Positions 1 to 10,471 of a stretch of 64,000 nucleotides of DNA are shown piece by piece. The notes beneath the pieces were generated by a model. The model ran no database searches and had not been told where the DNA came from. It was given only the letters and a program-made list of their open reading frames with translations. Every line of letters begins with the position of its first letter. Position 1 is the stretch's first letter. Source of the stretch: Anaeramoeba flamelloides (Eukaryota > Metamonada > Anaeramoebidae); contig JANTQA010000042.1 of the NCBI GenBank assembly GCA_027625915.1, positions 3,422,001 through 3,486,000 of the forward strand, read 5' to 3'. A program made the translations under genes and the position numbers.

Positions 1-375
1 AGTTTTGTTTGAACAGGGACTTTTCAATTTTATTTTTTCAAGCATGTGATAGGTAATTTGAAAATTTACATCGTAAAATACACCCCACTTCACAAAAGAA
101 AAATCTTGTTTGTAAATTAAAAAGAAACACACAGTATAGCACTTTTTGTTGAATAATAAACGACATAACCTTCATCCTTTAAATCGATTTTTGATCAAAA
201 AAATCTCTAAAAGACTATAACAACAAAAGAAAATATATTCAAAATTTTAACTGTATTTTGGCTTTTAAAAAGAAATAAAACAAAAGACCAATATTTACAC
301 TTAAAATTTTAGAAGGGTTAAGCTTTATTAAAAAAACAGACCTAAAAGAATTCATTTTTTCTACAATTCTTTCTT
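1..375. other. No gene seen
   Basis: AT-rich DNA with A- and T-runs upstream of the HMG-box gene. No open frame with coding character, RNA gene or repeat shared with the rest of the window was recognised. Confidence 0.6.
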
Positions 376-1757
376 ATGATCGATAATGTAATTTTTTTTT
401 TTTTTTTTTAACCTTTTGATTCCTCATTTTGGTTTGTTTATCCTTTGAACCGACCCTTGTATTTCAACTAAAATTTCATTTATTTTAATTTAAATAACCG
501 AACAAATACCAAAAGAGCTTCATCGTCGAAAATACTCAAGAAGATCTTTCACGTAAAAGACAAAAAAGAACAAAAAAACCAAAACGATCCAAATCAGCTT
601 ATGGCCATTTTAAAAAAGAGCTTTCAAAGACATTATTGTACGAAAACCCTTCTTTCCGACAAGCGCAAATTGACAAGCGTGTAGGTGAAGCATGGAATGA
701 ACTTACTACTCCCCAAAAAGAAGTAAAATATTATTATTATTATTGTTTTTTTTTTTGTTTTTTTTTATTTTTTAATGTTTTGGCTCTTTCTTTTATGTTG
801 TGTAAGAAAGCCTTTTGGTTTGTGAGTGAAAAACAAATAAATGTGTTGAAGAAAAAACAAACTACTGATCTTATAAAGGTCTTTTTTCTTTTGCTAATCC
901 GTTAAAAAAAATTCTTATTTCTACTACTTGTTAAGGTCTATTTCAAAATGTCAACAAAAGACAAAGAAAGATATGAAAAGGAACTTGACGAATATTATCA
1001 AGACAAAGAAGAGAACAAATCACAGACCCAAAAGAAAAGAAATCTAAATACCAAAACTTCACAAACCAATGAAAACAAAATTAAAGAGTCATCAACCCAA
1101 ACCCAAACAAAAATCCAACAGCCACTGCACCAACAACCAATTAAAACAACACAAATCCAACAGCAGCAAACCCAACAGCAGTTTACCCAACAGCAGCAAT
1201 TTGCACCCCAGTTTAAACAATTTTATACACAGCCCAAGAAACAACAGCCACAACAAAATCAACAGCAACAACTTAACCAATCCTTTAACCAACAGCAACA
1301 AATCCAACAACAACAGACTAAACAGCAGCAATTACCCCCCCAATTTAAAACAACTTTTACCCAAGTAAAGCAACCACAACAACAAAACACCCAGCAGCAA
1401 TATAATCAATCCTTTAATCAACAACAACAGCAGCAACAGCAATTTACCCAACAGCAACAAATCCAACAGCAACAAGCCAAACAGCAATTTAAACAACAGC
1501 AGCAATTACCCCCTCAATTTAAAACAACTTTTACCCAAGTAAAGCAACCACAACAACAATACACCCAACAACAATACACCCAACAACAATTCAACCAATT
1601 TAATCAACAGAATCAGCAGCAATTTACTCAACAACAACAATTTGTTCCCCAATATAATCAACAGCAATTTAAACAACAGCAACAACCTAACCAACAACAG
1701 TTGAATCAATTTAGTCAACAATTTTCACAAAATAACCAACAAAACTCGAAATATTAA
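376..1757 (+). CDS. HMG-box protein with Gln-rich C-terminal tail (3 exons proposed)
   Basis: Proposed exons are 376-387, 516-722 and 936-1757; introns 388-515 and 723-935 are GT-AG and phase 0. Exon 2 plus the start of exon 3 encode one HMG box: a basic PKRSKSAYGHF lead, then NPSF, VGEAWNELTTPQKE, and after the intron VYFKMSTKDKERYEKEL, matching the L-shaped three-helix DNA-bending domain including the core Trp. The join at 722/936 restores the domain exactly, so that intron is well supported. The first exon (Met-Ile-Asp-Asn) is inferred only because no in-frame ATG precedes the box and this ATG is followed by a GT in the right phase. The remaining roughly 250 residues are Gln/Asn-rich and prion-like, with a roughly 22-residue unit containing LPPQFKTTFTQVKQP present twice. 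Likely a nuclear architectural or transcription-associated protein, about 346 residues; the specific role is unknown. Confidence 0.82.
1090..1750 (+). repeat. CAA/CAG-rich poly-Gln coding tract with an internal duplication
   Basis: Mixed CAA and CAG codons (not a pure triplet run) encode poly-Gln broken by N, F, T and P. A segment of about 65 bp coding LPPQFKTTFTQVKQP occurs near 1321-1387 and again near 1494-1560 almost unchanged, showing recent internal duplication. The mixed codons argue for selection on Gln rather than simple slippage. Confidence 0.8.
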
Positions 1758-2375
1758 TACAATAACTTCATTATACATATATAAAAGTTGTTTTTTTTTT
1801 AACAAAAGCAATTGGTATTACAATCTAACCCATATTGTAAACAGTTATCCATAGTTAGCAAACATAACACAATTATTATAATGGCTTTTTTTTATTCTTC
1901 ATTTTTTTCTTTTCCATTGACTCTTTAATTTAACTTTTTTTTAGAAAACTAAATTCAGTTTAAAATTCTTCTAATGACAGTGCTTATTCTAGACACTCTT
2001 TGAATCAGAAGTTACGGATTTAGTCACTTCAAAATTCTCTCTTTACCAAATTAACAGTGTTTTAACACTAAACCCTTTACAATAAAACAAATAAAATCAA
2101 AAAATTTTCACATTTTTTTTTGATTACAAGGTAAAGATAAATGTAATCTCATAGTTCCATTCAATTCGAAAAACAGTATGAAAACAAAAAAAAAAAATAA
2201 ATTATTTACCACCAGACTTGAAATATTCAAAAAATATTTGTTTTCTTCTTCAGAGAAAGTGATAATCAAAGATTATTTATCAAAAGAAGAAAAGATAAGA
2301 AGGAAAATAGTTAAAATATTATAATGAATGAATTTTAATAATATCATTTGTATGACCAAATTAAAAATTTATCCC
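1758..2375. other. 3' flank and intergenic DNA, no gene seen
   Basis: T- and A-run rich DNA following the HMG-box stop. Nothing with coding character was found on either strand. Confidence 0.5.
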
Positions 2376-2662
2376 TTGTTGTAAGTTTTTCCAGAATTCA
2401 AAAGAATTGAGAAAAATTAAATATTTTACTCTACCCTTTCAAATTCTCTAAAACAATTGTTTTTTTTTGAGTTTTCTGTTTATTTCTGATAATCAATCCA
2501 TTTTCGTTAGGTTTTTTTGAGATTTTCTATTTTATTTGGATAATCTATTAGATTTTCTAAATAAATAGAAAATCTCGAAAAAATCTAGAAAACTTAACTA
2601 ATATAACAAAAAAAACACAAGCAAAGCATTGTACTCTACGGCACTTGATGACACGTCGAATT
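2376..2662. repeat. Palindrome-mosaic repeat family A, short copy 1
   Basis: Contains the family A modules seen also at 6780-7580, 31770-32240 and 47085-47620: a CCAGAATTCAAAAGAATTGAG block, GTTAGGTTTTTTTGAG followed by TTTTCTATTTTATTTG, its inverted complement (a hairpin at about 2510-2595), and the GC-richer core CTCTACGGCACTTGATG near 2634. No coding potential. Confidence 0.7.
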
Positions 2663-2864
2663 CACAGGAGAACAAAAACGAGATAGAAAGATTATAAATA
2701 ATAAATAAAAAATCCACAATCTGTGATTAATAATGAGTATAAAACTATAGTTATGTTTTTTTTTTAATTTGAAACCATAGAGTAAAATCTAATTTTTCTC
2801 ATAATTTTTAAATTAAAAAAATCCTCGGTACTACTCCTAAATAGTGGGGCACTAGTTACCAGAA

Positions 2865-3410
2865 TATAAACCTCATTCCAAAAATTTGGACACACCAAAA
2901 ATTAAAAACATGTAAAAAAAAAACTCAATTTATTATATTTTTCCAAACCTAATATAAAACTACAGATAAGTTACCCGAGAATTAATGTTTTAACAAGTAT
3001 TCATATTTTGATCCAAGAAAAAGTAAAAAATATATAAACCAAAAAAATTAAAATTGTGTGTGTCTAAAATAATGAAACGAGCATAAAAATAATGTATTGG
3101 TAAATTTGTTAAAATTTCAACAATAATTGTTGATCGATCAAATGATAAGATACCAAAGACCAATTGTATGTGATTTTCCAATTTAACAAACTCAACACTA
3201 ACCTTCTATCAACCATCGAAAAATAATTCTAGATCTAAGGAAACAGATTACCTAACTGGAAAAAGGAATTGAAAACAAAGCAAAAAAGACAAAAAAAATG
3301 AAAAATAGTTTAAAATCAAAATTATTTCCAAATTGAATTTAAAGTGTAGTATTATTATTCTCTCATCTGTTAAAACTGTGTCCAATTTTTTGGAATTTAG
3401 TTTATATAAA
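2865..3410. repeat. Interspersed element B, copy 1 (DNA-transposon-like)
   Basis: The left end near 2875 reads TTCCAAAAATTTGGACAC and the right end near 3380-3400 is its inverted complement (GTGTCCAATTTTTTGGAA), giving a terminal inverted repeat of about 19 bp around roughly 500 bp. The internal block with ATTGTTGATCGATCAAATG near 3127 recurs in copies at 52715-53240 (opposite orientation) and 60270-60650. TA-flanked short TIRs of this type fit Tc1/mariner-related non-autonomous elements; no transposase remains. Confidence 0.75.
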
Positions 3411-3668
3411 TATATATAAATTTTTACATACATGCACACATGATTTCCAGTTCTAAAAAAACTGATTTATTAAGTTTTTTTGCTTATTTGTAAAAAAAAA
3501 GTTATATTTCTCAAATAAATTCAAAATAATATATATATATAAAGGATTTGTGGCTAAGAAATAAAAATAAAAAAATAATTTGGTTTGTTTTTTTTTTCCA
3601 AAAAATTTTTATTTTGTTTGATTTTTAATAAATAATGATAATAAAACCAATTATAAAATTAAAACAAA
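3411..3668. other. AT-rich spacer
   Basis: TATATA-rich and poly-T/poly-A sequence between element B and the RhoGEF remnant. A TATATAAATATATATAAA stretch with TACATACATGCACACA just outside the element resembles the start of the TA/CA microsatellite beside copy 2 at 52520-52712. Confidence 0.5.
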
Positions 3669-4925
3669 TCATATTTTTTTATTCAAATTATTTTTTTTGT
3701 AGGTGATTTCCTTCCCTTTCCTGTACCACATCCCTCCACCGACGAAATTTTCTATTTTTATAATAATCTTCCAGTCTTTTTTTTGATTGGTTAGTTTTTC
3801 TTTGGCTTTACTCCGGTGCATTTTTTTGAAATTTTTTGGAGAGAGAATTAATTTTTTTTCAAATAATTCCTCGGAATCAGATTTATTTGTACAAGCAATG
3901 TGGATGGTTTCTTGTGAATCTTTTCCAAATTCAAAAAATATTTCCCCTTTTTTATCTTGTGTAATCGACTTGAGGAAAAGAAACCCTATTAAGTAGTCTA
4001 AATCATATTTTGATTCAATGTAAAATATGTTGTTTTTTGGTTTACAAATTAATAATTGGTGAGTAAAAAGATGTATTAAGATTCTTTGTTTTCCCTTTTT
4101 TGCAATTAATGCAGTACTATAACTTTACACAAATTTTGAAGATGGATTTTGAGAAATAATAAATTTCTTTTTCTATTCTACCCATTCTCACCAGTCTTTA
4201 TTTCTTAACAGTTATTTGTTACGTGAGCAATATTGTCTTTTTACCTCATTAACCAAAGTTGTTACATCTTTAATAATTTCCAATGCATTTTTAATTTGTT
4301 CAAAATCTTCATGATTATGTGGGGTCTTTTTTGTTAATTCTTCGAGAAATAAAACATACCTTTTAAAGATTATTAATAAAATAAAAAAATAAAATAAATA
4401 AAGTGATAGGTTATATGCCTTCATTTAAAGGGTTGGAAAAAAATGTAAAATAATAATAAAAAAAATGATAATGGTGTTCTCAAAAGAAACATTAAAAATT
4501 CTACAAAGTCATCTTTCAATGAAACTAAAAAAAACTTACAAAACAAAAGAATTAAAAATTAAAATTACAAATAAAGAAATTATCCAAACCTTGGTAACTG
4601 TTGTACAGGCATAATTAACATTGATTGAAGATCTAATCTTTTACAGCGAGGGTCTTCTGTTTGAACTTTAAGGAACTGTTTCAGTTTTTTGTTAGTTTTT
4701 TGTAGCTATTGTAGTAGATCTAACCCTTTTTATAATTGTTCACATAAGTAATATATACTTTGGAAAATTTAATAATTTCTGTAAAAATTTTACCTAAAAA
4801 AGAACCAGCGTTCAATTTTTCAATAACCTTTTGGATGTTTTGTTTTTAGATTTCGTTAAATGCTAAAATATTTTCAATCCCATTAAAGAGTATCCGAATA
4901 TCAAATTTTGTGTTCATTTTTTTTC
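3669..4925 (-). pseudogene. RhoGEF (DH-PH) gene remnant
   Basis: Read on the minus strand from 4921. Segment 1 (about 4921-4588) holds DH-domain sequence: ILFNGIENILAFNEI, then KIFTEIIKFSKVYITYVNNYKK, then TEDPRCKRLDLQSMLIMP and VQQLPR, the hallmark CR3 region of Dbl-family GEFs. A GT-AG intron (about 4588-4357) joins this to YVLFLEELTKKTP and NEVKRQ. Segment 3 (4124-3669) is one open frame of about 151 codons with PH-like sequence (KGKQRILIHLFTHQLLI, then GEIFFEFGKDSQETIHIAC). The DH part carries an in-frame TAA after NEI, an in-frame TAG where a CAG Gln would fit, and one frame change after NNYKK, so it looks like a recently dead host gene. The family activates Rho GTPases at membranes. The N-terminus is absent, and the PH segment is still open. 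Confidence 0.75.
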
Positions 4926-5519
4926 TTTCTGTGAGTTCATAAAATGCTATTTGTGATATTTACAAAAATAAAAATTAAAAAGAACAATTAAATTCATTAT
5001 TTTTTTATAATCCAAATGATGAAGTATTTCAGAATATTTTCCCTTCTTTGAATGAATTTGATCGGGTATTTCAGAATATTTTACATTTTTTAAAAGAATT
5101 TTGAGATTTTTACTTTGATATGTAAAATTTCAAATTAGTTGTCTGATTAAAAATATTTTATTGATAGAATTTTTTTACAGTAACGATTTGTTTAAAATGA
5201 GTCAGTTTTTAAATTTATAAAATAATATTAGAACTATTATTAATAAACAATTTAATAATACAATTGAGTAAATTTAAAAATTGAAAAAAAAAACAATAAG
5301 GGAAATTTTGTTTAAAATTAAAAAGTTATTTTTTTATATTGTTTTTTTTTTCTTTGAAAATTTTTTTTATATTTCAAGTAAAAGAAAAACAAAAAGTAAA
5401 TGTGTCTGATGTAAATCTTGGACTTCATGTTGATGGGTGATGTATAAATGGAAATTTTAATGATGTAATCATTACTACATGAAAAAAAATAAATAAATAT
5501 GTTTACATAAACGGTTTTC
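4926..5519. other. No gene seen
   Basis: Upstream flank of the RhoGEF remnant. AT-rich, with two imperfect direct copies of a motif containing GTATTTCAGAATATTTT near 5022 and 5068; nothing else was recognised. Confidence 0.5.
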
Positions 5520-6030
5520 TAGTCAAAGGGGTCCAATTTTTATGAGCGAATTAAATGTGTTTAGAGGGTTTGAATTGATATTAGGAGAAAAATTTAAGAT
5601 TTTGAAAATATAAAAATTGAAATCATTTTTCGAACATTTTTCCTTTTTTTTTCGATTTTTTTTTCGATTTTTTTTTAGACAGGTAATTCATTTGCAATTT
5701 TTTTTTATTCCTGGCCCCATGCCACTTGATAAAAGCGTGTTATTCATAAGTTACTGAAACAGTGAAAATGATTGTAGAGAAATGATATCGATTTCTATTG
5801 GAATTTTATTTGATCTTCAATTGAAGATCAAAAACATTATTGTTGTTTTTCTCAATAGTCTCCTAAGAATTTTTAATTTTTCAATTTTTAAGAAAATCTT
5901 TTGATTTATTAGTATTATTTTATAGAGAATATCAACTTATCTATGATTGTTTATTATTCTACTTATTTCTTATTTGTTTATTACAATTGTTAATTATAAA
6001 AAATAATTGATATAAGAAAAAAAAAATTTT
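5520..6030 (-). repeat. Interspersed element E, copy 1
   Basis: Shares blocks with copies at 16260-16700, 37650-37990, 47737-48230 and 58644-59110 (those at 16260, 47737 and 58644 are in the opposite orientation). Shared blocks include the Phe-Thr-rich end with GGGTTTGAATTGATATTAG, the central GGAATTTTATTTGATCTTCA and CAATTGAAGATCAAAAACA, and the far end ATAAAAAATAATTGATATAA. No open frame. Family assignment unknown. Confidence 0.65.
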
Positions 6031-6354
6031 TTTTTGGATACTCCTTTTACTGTAACAAAGTTTTTTTAAAGAATTTTTGAAATATTTAATACTGCAGGAT
6101 AAGTAGATTTTTTTTCACGAATATTAATAATTAATAATTCCAATTTTTTTTGTTTGTTTTTAATTTTCAAAAACATAAGTATCTAGTGGTCGATGAGATT
6201 GTTTAATTTGATCTTTTTCTTCTTAACTTCTTTTCTTCATTCCTTCTTTTTTAAAAAAAAAAAAAATTCAAAACCAAATTACGCATCATGTTTTGACTGT
6301 GGTTTACTGTTATCAAAACTATGTGTGTAGAAAATTATAATCCTTCACAACAAG
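6031..6354. other. No gene seen
   Basis: AT-rich spacer. A stretch near 6283-6345 has slightly higher GC and could translate to a few Cys-containing residues on the plus strand, but it is too short to call. Confidence 0.4.
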
Positions 6355-7895
6355 ACAAGGAAAATTTTTTCAAAAAAAAATCTCTACATTTGCTAATTTT
6401 ACACTTTTAAATAACTTCAATTATAATTAACACTATTAGTAAATAAAGTATTTTTGATCAAAAAATATTTTTAAAGTTATTTTACAATTTAAGTCGAAAA
6501 ATCGAATTTTCCAAATTCTATTAAGATTTTTTTTAAAAATTTAATAGTAAAAAATTTGAAAAATTTTTTTCTTCACAGATAAGAGGTTATTTGATTATAT
6601 TTTAAAAGTATTTTCAATCTGATAAATATCTTTAAATAGGGAATCAATTATTTCGACTATTAAAGAATTATTTGTTCTTTTTAAATTCGAAAAAATATTT
6701 TTTTCTTTGATTTTCCATTAGTTTTTTTTTAATTTTTGAAATAAAAAGAAAATAAAATAAATTTTTGGTTTATATTAAAAATTGAAAAAAAACCTAGACA
6801 CTTTCGTTAGGTTTTCCAGAATTTAAAAGAATTGAGTAAAATCTTTGATTTTTCTCTATTCTTTCGAATTACTTTTGACACTTTCTTTAGGCTTTTTTCA
6901 ATTTGAGAAATAAAAAGAAAATTTAAGAAATTTTCTATGTATTTCTAAAATTAAAAAAAAAACACCGTTAGGTTTTCTTGAGGTTTTCTGTTTTATTCTG
7001 TAAAGTTTTCTCGGTTTTTTTGAGGTTTTCTGTGAATTCAGTTAGATATATAGATTTTCGTTGGGATTTTTTGAGTTTTCTATTTATATGTTAAATCAGT
7101 AGATTTTACATATAAAACAGAAAACATCAAGAAAGGTGCCTTTGTTTTTTTTTTTTACTTATTGAAATAAAAATCCCAAAAAACCCTAGGTACTCTACGG
7201 CACTTGACGGACACTTTCTTTAGGTTTTTTTAATTTGAGAAATGTAAAGAAAATTTATTTAATTTACTTTTCATTTCAAAAATTAACAAAAACCTCAGTT
7301 ATCTTTTCAGGATTTAAAAGAATTGAGTTAATTTTTTGGTTTTACTCCATTCTTTTGAATTCTGGGAAAGCGCCGTTAGCTTTTCTTGAGTTTTCTGTTT
7401 ATTTTGAAGGTGTTCTAGGTTGTTTTTTACTTTTAGAAATAAACGGAAAATTTTAATAAATTTTCGGTTTATTTCTAAAAGTAAAAAAAACCTAACGAAA
7501 ATTAATAGATTTTACTAATAAAACAGAAAACCTCAAGAAAAGCTAGGCACTCTACGACACTCTACGGACCCGGAATATTTATCATCAGTTATTTTTTTTC
7601 CATAATTGAGTTTTTTTAGATGATAAGAGTGTTTTCAAAACTAATATTTATTATCTATTCAAATAAAATATCCTAAAGTTGAATTTAACAAAAATTCATT
7701 TTCACATCCATTTAAAATTTTTTACCCCAAAATATACCTTTTTTTCTCAACAAGAGACGTTTAAAAAAGATAGTACTATTAAAAACAATGAATACAATAG
7801 TCCCAAGATTTTTAATAACTGAAATGTTGATTATATTGTGAATAAACTTGATTAATAAGATGAAATGATAATTGAAGTAATAGTTTTGTTTAGCT
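6355..7895 (+). repeat. Palindrome-mosaic repeat family A, long copy 2
   Basis: About 1.54 kb. Its outer flanks match the inverted copy at 31455-32575: TTTGCTAATTTTACAC near 6388 corresponds to GTAAAATTAGCAAATA near 32532, and the right flank (7725-7895, including AATGATAATTGAAGTAAT) corresponds to 31460-31630. Between the flanks lies a patchwork (6780-7580) of short inverted repeats: CAGAATTTAAAAGAATTGAG and complement, GGTTTTCTTGAGGTTTTCTG and complement, and two copies of the core ACTCTACGGCACTTGACGG (near 7193 and 7550). It looks non-autonomous; no protein is encoded. Confidence 0.75.
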
Positions 7896-8084
7896 TGGAA
7901 TTCGAAATTTTATTTTTTCATATAAGTGATGAGAAAAAAGAATTTCTGAATTTTTCATGGTTTTTGTGCAAAAATCTGATAAAAGAAAATTAAAAAGTCT
8001 AAGACCAATTAAAAATCTTGTAGAACTTCAAAACCAAAAAGTACAAAAAAAAAAATGGTATGAGTAAAATGTAGTAACCGTTTA

Positions 8085-8640
8085 TTTCCTGGAATTGAAA
8101 TTCAAATGAGACAAAATTTCAGTTAGGTTATAATATTTTAAATTCTTCCCACACTTTCATTTTGGTTTCTTAGCCTGGCACAATAAATGGAATAAAAAGG
8201 GTCAAAGGAAAAAAAATATCAAACAAATACTATTTTTTGAATTATAAATGGGACAAATTTTAACTTAATTATCTTTTTTGAAAGTTTTTCATATGGCTTT
8301 AATTTACGGTTTCCGAAGTTCACCGAAAATATCCAATTATTAGCATAAAAAAGAACCAAACAAATAACTACTGTTAATTCTAAAATATAAAAGATCAAAA
8401 TTTTCATTCAGCTTTCCTAAAAAATTTATCATAGAATTAATTTAAATAATCAAAGAACCCAATTCTGAAAAGGTAAATTAATAATTTAAACTGGTTTTTA
8501 CAGTATTAAAAATTGGAAATGTTTTATGATTTAAAATCTTTTTTTTGGAAAGCTGAATGAAAATTTAGTTCCATTTATTTTGCAACAAATAGTAGAGATC
8601 TCAGAATTACAATCTATTTCTGTAAAAAAAACTCTTTTTG
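8085..8640. repeat. Repeat F/D, copy 1, with 165 bp palindrome
   Basis: The 8085-8200 part is similar to 29420-29530 and 57550-57690 (shared AAATTCAAATGRGAYAAAAT block). The 8398-8562 part is a palindrome beginning AAAATTTTCATTCAGCTTTC and ending with its inverse complement; it recurs at 28210-28375. The following CAGAATTACAATCTATTTCT also recurs in the other copies, so these pieces form one mobile or duplicated unit. Confidence 0.65.
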
Positions 8641-9227
8641 TAAAAGAAAAAAAGGAAAGTTACATTTATTTCCCATTTATTATGAAAAAACAAGTAAAGA
8701 AAATTGGAAATTTTAATTTTCCTTCCTTTATACGAAAGTGGTTGTCTGTATTTTTGTGAAATTGATTGTGTTTAATTCCTAAAAAGAGAAAGAGAAAGAA
8801 AAAGAAAATTCTGTTGAACTCAACAATAAGTATTAAAAAATCAAGATAATTTTTTTCTGTACTTAAGACTTCTTTAGCAATTAATTTTCTTTTTTTTTGA
8901 ATATGGTGATACCTTAATTGAATTTTTGTTTTCAAAACACTTTTTATTAAATGGTATGAGTTTAATTCTGAAAATTGAAAGAAATATGATAAAAAAAAGA
9001 AAACAAAACAAATTTGTTATAAATAAGTGACATAAAAAGGGTTCTACAATTAAAAAGTGTAAAAGAAAAAAAATTGTTCTATTACCATTTTTATAAACCA
9101 CTCTTTGTTTTGACATCCTTTATAATTTTTGTATTATTAGGTATGGCTGATCTCTCTGTTTTTTTAAAAAATAATATTCATTAAGCGCTAAATGTTTTCT
9201 CAGCTGTGACTGAAAAGAAATAATCAC
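8641..9227. other. No gene seen
   Basis: A-rich and T-rich low-complexity DNA. Open frames on the minus strand here are Phe/Lys/Ile-rich products of homopolymers and look non-coding. Confidence 0.5.
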
Positions 9228-9626
9228 TTAGGCCACTTCATCAGAATATTCGATAGGTTGTTTTTTTTTTGGTTTCTTTTTTGAAATGGACAAAGATTGG
9301 TTGTTAGTTTGTTTGATTTTTTTTTTCCTTCGGAACCATCTCGATCAAGATGTTTTATTCTCATTTTTTTCTTTCTCAATGATCCGTAAATTGTTTGTTT
9401 TGAGTAGTGAAGAGCTCTTGATCTCCTTTTGTTTATTTTCCAAATTTTTCGTCAACAAGTTGTTGTGTTCTTGCTTTTGGAAATTAAGATCTTGATAATA
9501 GCTTTTTTTGTTTTTTTTGTGATTTTTTTCATTTTTAGAAGAAACAAGATCAATTTCAAAATTTGTTCGAATTCGGCTGGACTGTTTTTTTGACTTTATT
9601 TTTTCTTTTGTTTCAGTTTTACCCAT
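9228..9626 (-). pseudogene. Lys/Asn/Gln-rich hypothetical reading frame with one internal stop
   Basis: Minus-strand frame from ATG at 9626: MGKTETKEKIKSKKQSSRIR, then Lys/Glu/Asn-rich, predicted unstructured, 93 residues to a TGA at 9345-9347. The same frame then stays open for 38 more codons (SRWFRRKKK ... PIEYSDEVA) to a TAA at 9228-9230. Local GC is above the intergenic level, and the tail looks like a genuine C-terminus, so this was probably coding once. A CGA-to-TGA change would explain the stop. No known domain; function unknown. It may equally be a chance A-rich frame. Confidence 0.35.
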
Positions 9627-9756
9627 AAAAGAGAATACTAGGGAAACTTGACAAGCGAATTTAAATTTCTTCCAAGGTGTTAAAAAAAATCAAGATTGTA
9701 TTACACAAAACAGGAAAAAAGGAAAAAAAATAAATGTATGAGTTTTGAAGTCATTG

Positions 9757-10195
9757 TATAACTCTTGTTATCATTGTGGAAAAAAAGTGAAACAGGAAAA
9801 AAAGTGAAAAACAGTTTTTAATTGGGAACATTACAGAAACTGAAAAGTAAGAATCAATAAAAAAAAGAATAAATAAATCAATAAAGACAAAATGAAGTAC
9901 TCAACACAATAACAGTTTTTTTAATACTTTCTTTTTCCTATGAGGGTTTTTCTTTGATTGATCAATCATTAAAAATTTGTTCAAAAAATTGACTATTTTT
10001 GAGGATCTCCAAAACCATACCAACAATTTCGATAAATCAATAGATTTAAATTGTATTTGTTGGGTTGAGTGAAAATAATATAATGGGTTATTATTTGAAG
10101 TTATTTGGTTTCTTCTTTTTATTGGTTTTACTTTTCATTTTCAGTAATGTTCCCAATTAAAAACTGTGTTTCGCTTTTTATCCAAAACGGTTATC
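9757..10195. repeat. MITE of about 440 bp with hAT-like traits, copy 1
   Basis: Subterminal inverted repeats: CAGTTTTTAATTGGGAACAT near 9812 and its complement near 10148, followed by GTGTTTCGCTTTTTATCC. TTATCATT stands directly outside both ends (near 9769-9776 and 10192-10199), a candidate 8 bp target duplication as made by hAT transposases. Related copies lie at 25505-25970, 36255-36690 and 57005-57425. No transposase frame. Confidence 0.65.
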
Positions 10196-10270
10196 ATTTA
10201 ACAAGAGAAAATTGATTTTTATATTTAATCTTTCAATTACTTATGAAGACAAAATTTGAATCCATTTCAG

Positions 10271-10471
10271 TACAATCAGTTCCACTTTTAAGGCAAAACT
10301 TCAACGAAATTTAAGGCACTAAAAAAAATCTCAAATTAAGGCACAAAATTCAGATTCTAGTAAAATAAATTGTAAAAAAAAAAAAATTCCAAATTTTGTG
10401 CCTTAATTTAAGATTTTTCTATACCTTAAATTTCGTTGAAAGTTTGTACCTTAAAACTGGAACTGACTGTA
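10271..10471. mobile_element. Tc1/mariner-like foldback MITE, copy 1
   Basis: A 201 bp element starting TACAATCAGTTCCACTTTTA and ending in the inverse complement of TACAGTCAGTTCCAGTTTTA, so both ends carry TA plus a CAGTCAGTTCCA-type terminus. The arms (about 90 bp) pair along nearly the whole length. TA target duplication and CAGT termini are typical of Tc1/mariner. Other copies: 21748-21947 and 27898-28098. Confidence 0.85.

Noticed and set aside
1092-1721. Leu-rich minus-strand open frames opposite the Gln-rich tail
   Set aside because: They are mirror translations of CAA/CAG codons; the plus-strand frame is joined to a real HMG box.
4700-4860. Alternative genetic code (TAA/TAG as Gln) suggested by stops in the DH region
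   Set aside because: All intact genes here end in ordinary TAA or TAG-free frames with conserved C-termini, and the DH region also has a frame change, so gene decay is the simpler reading.
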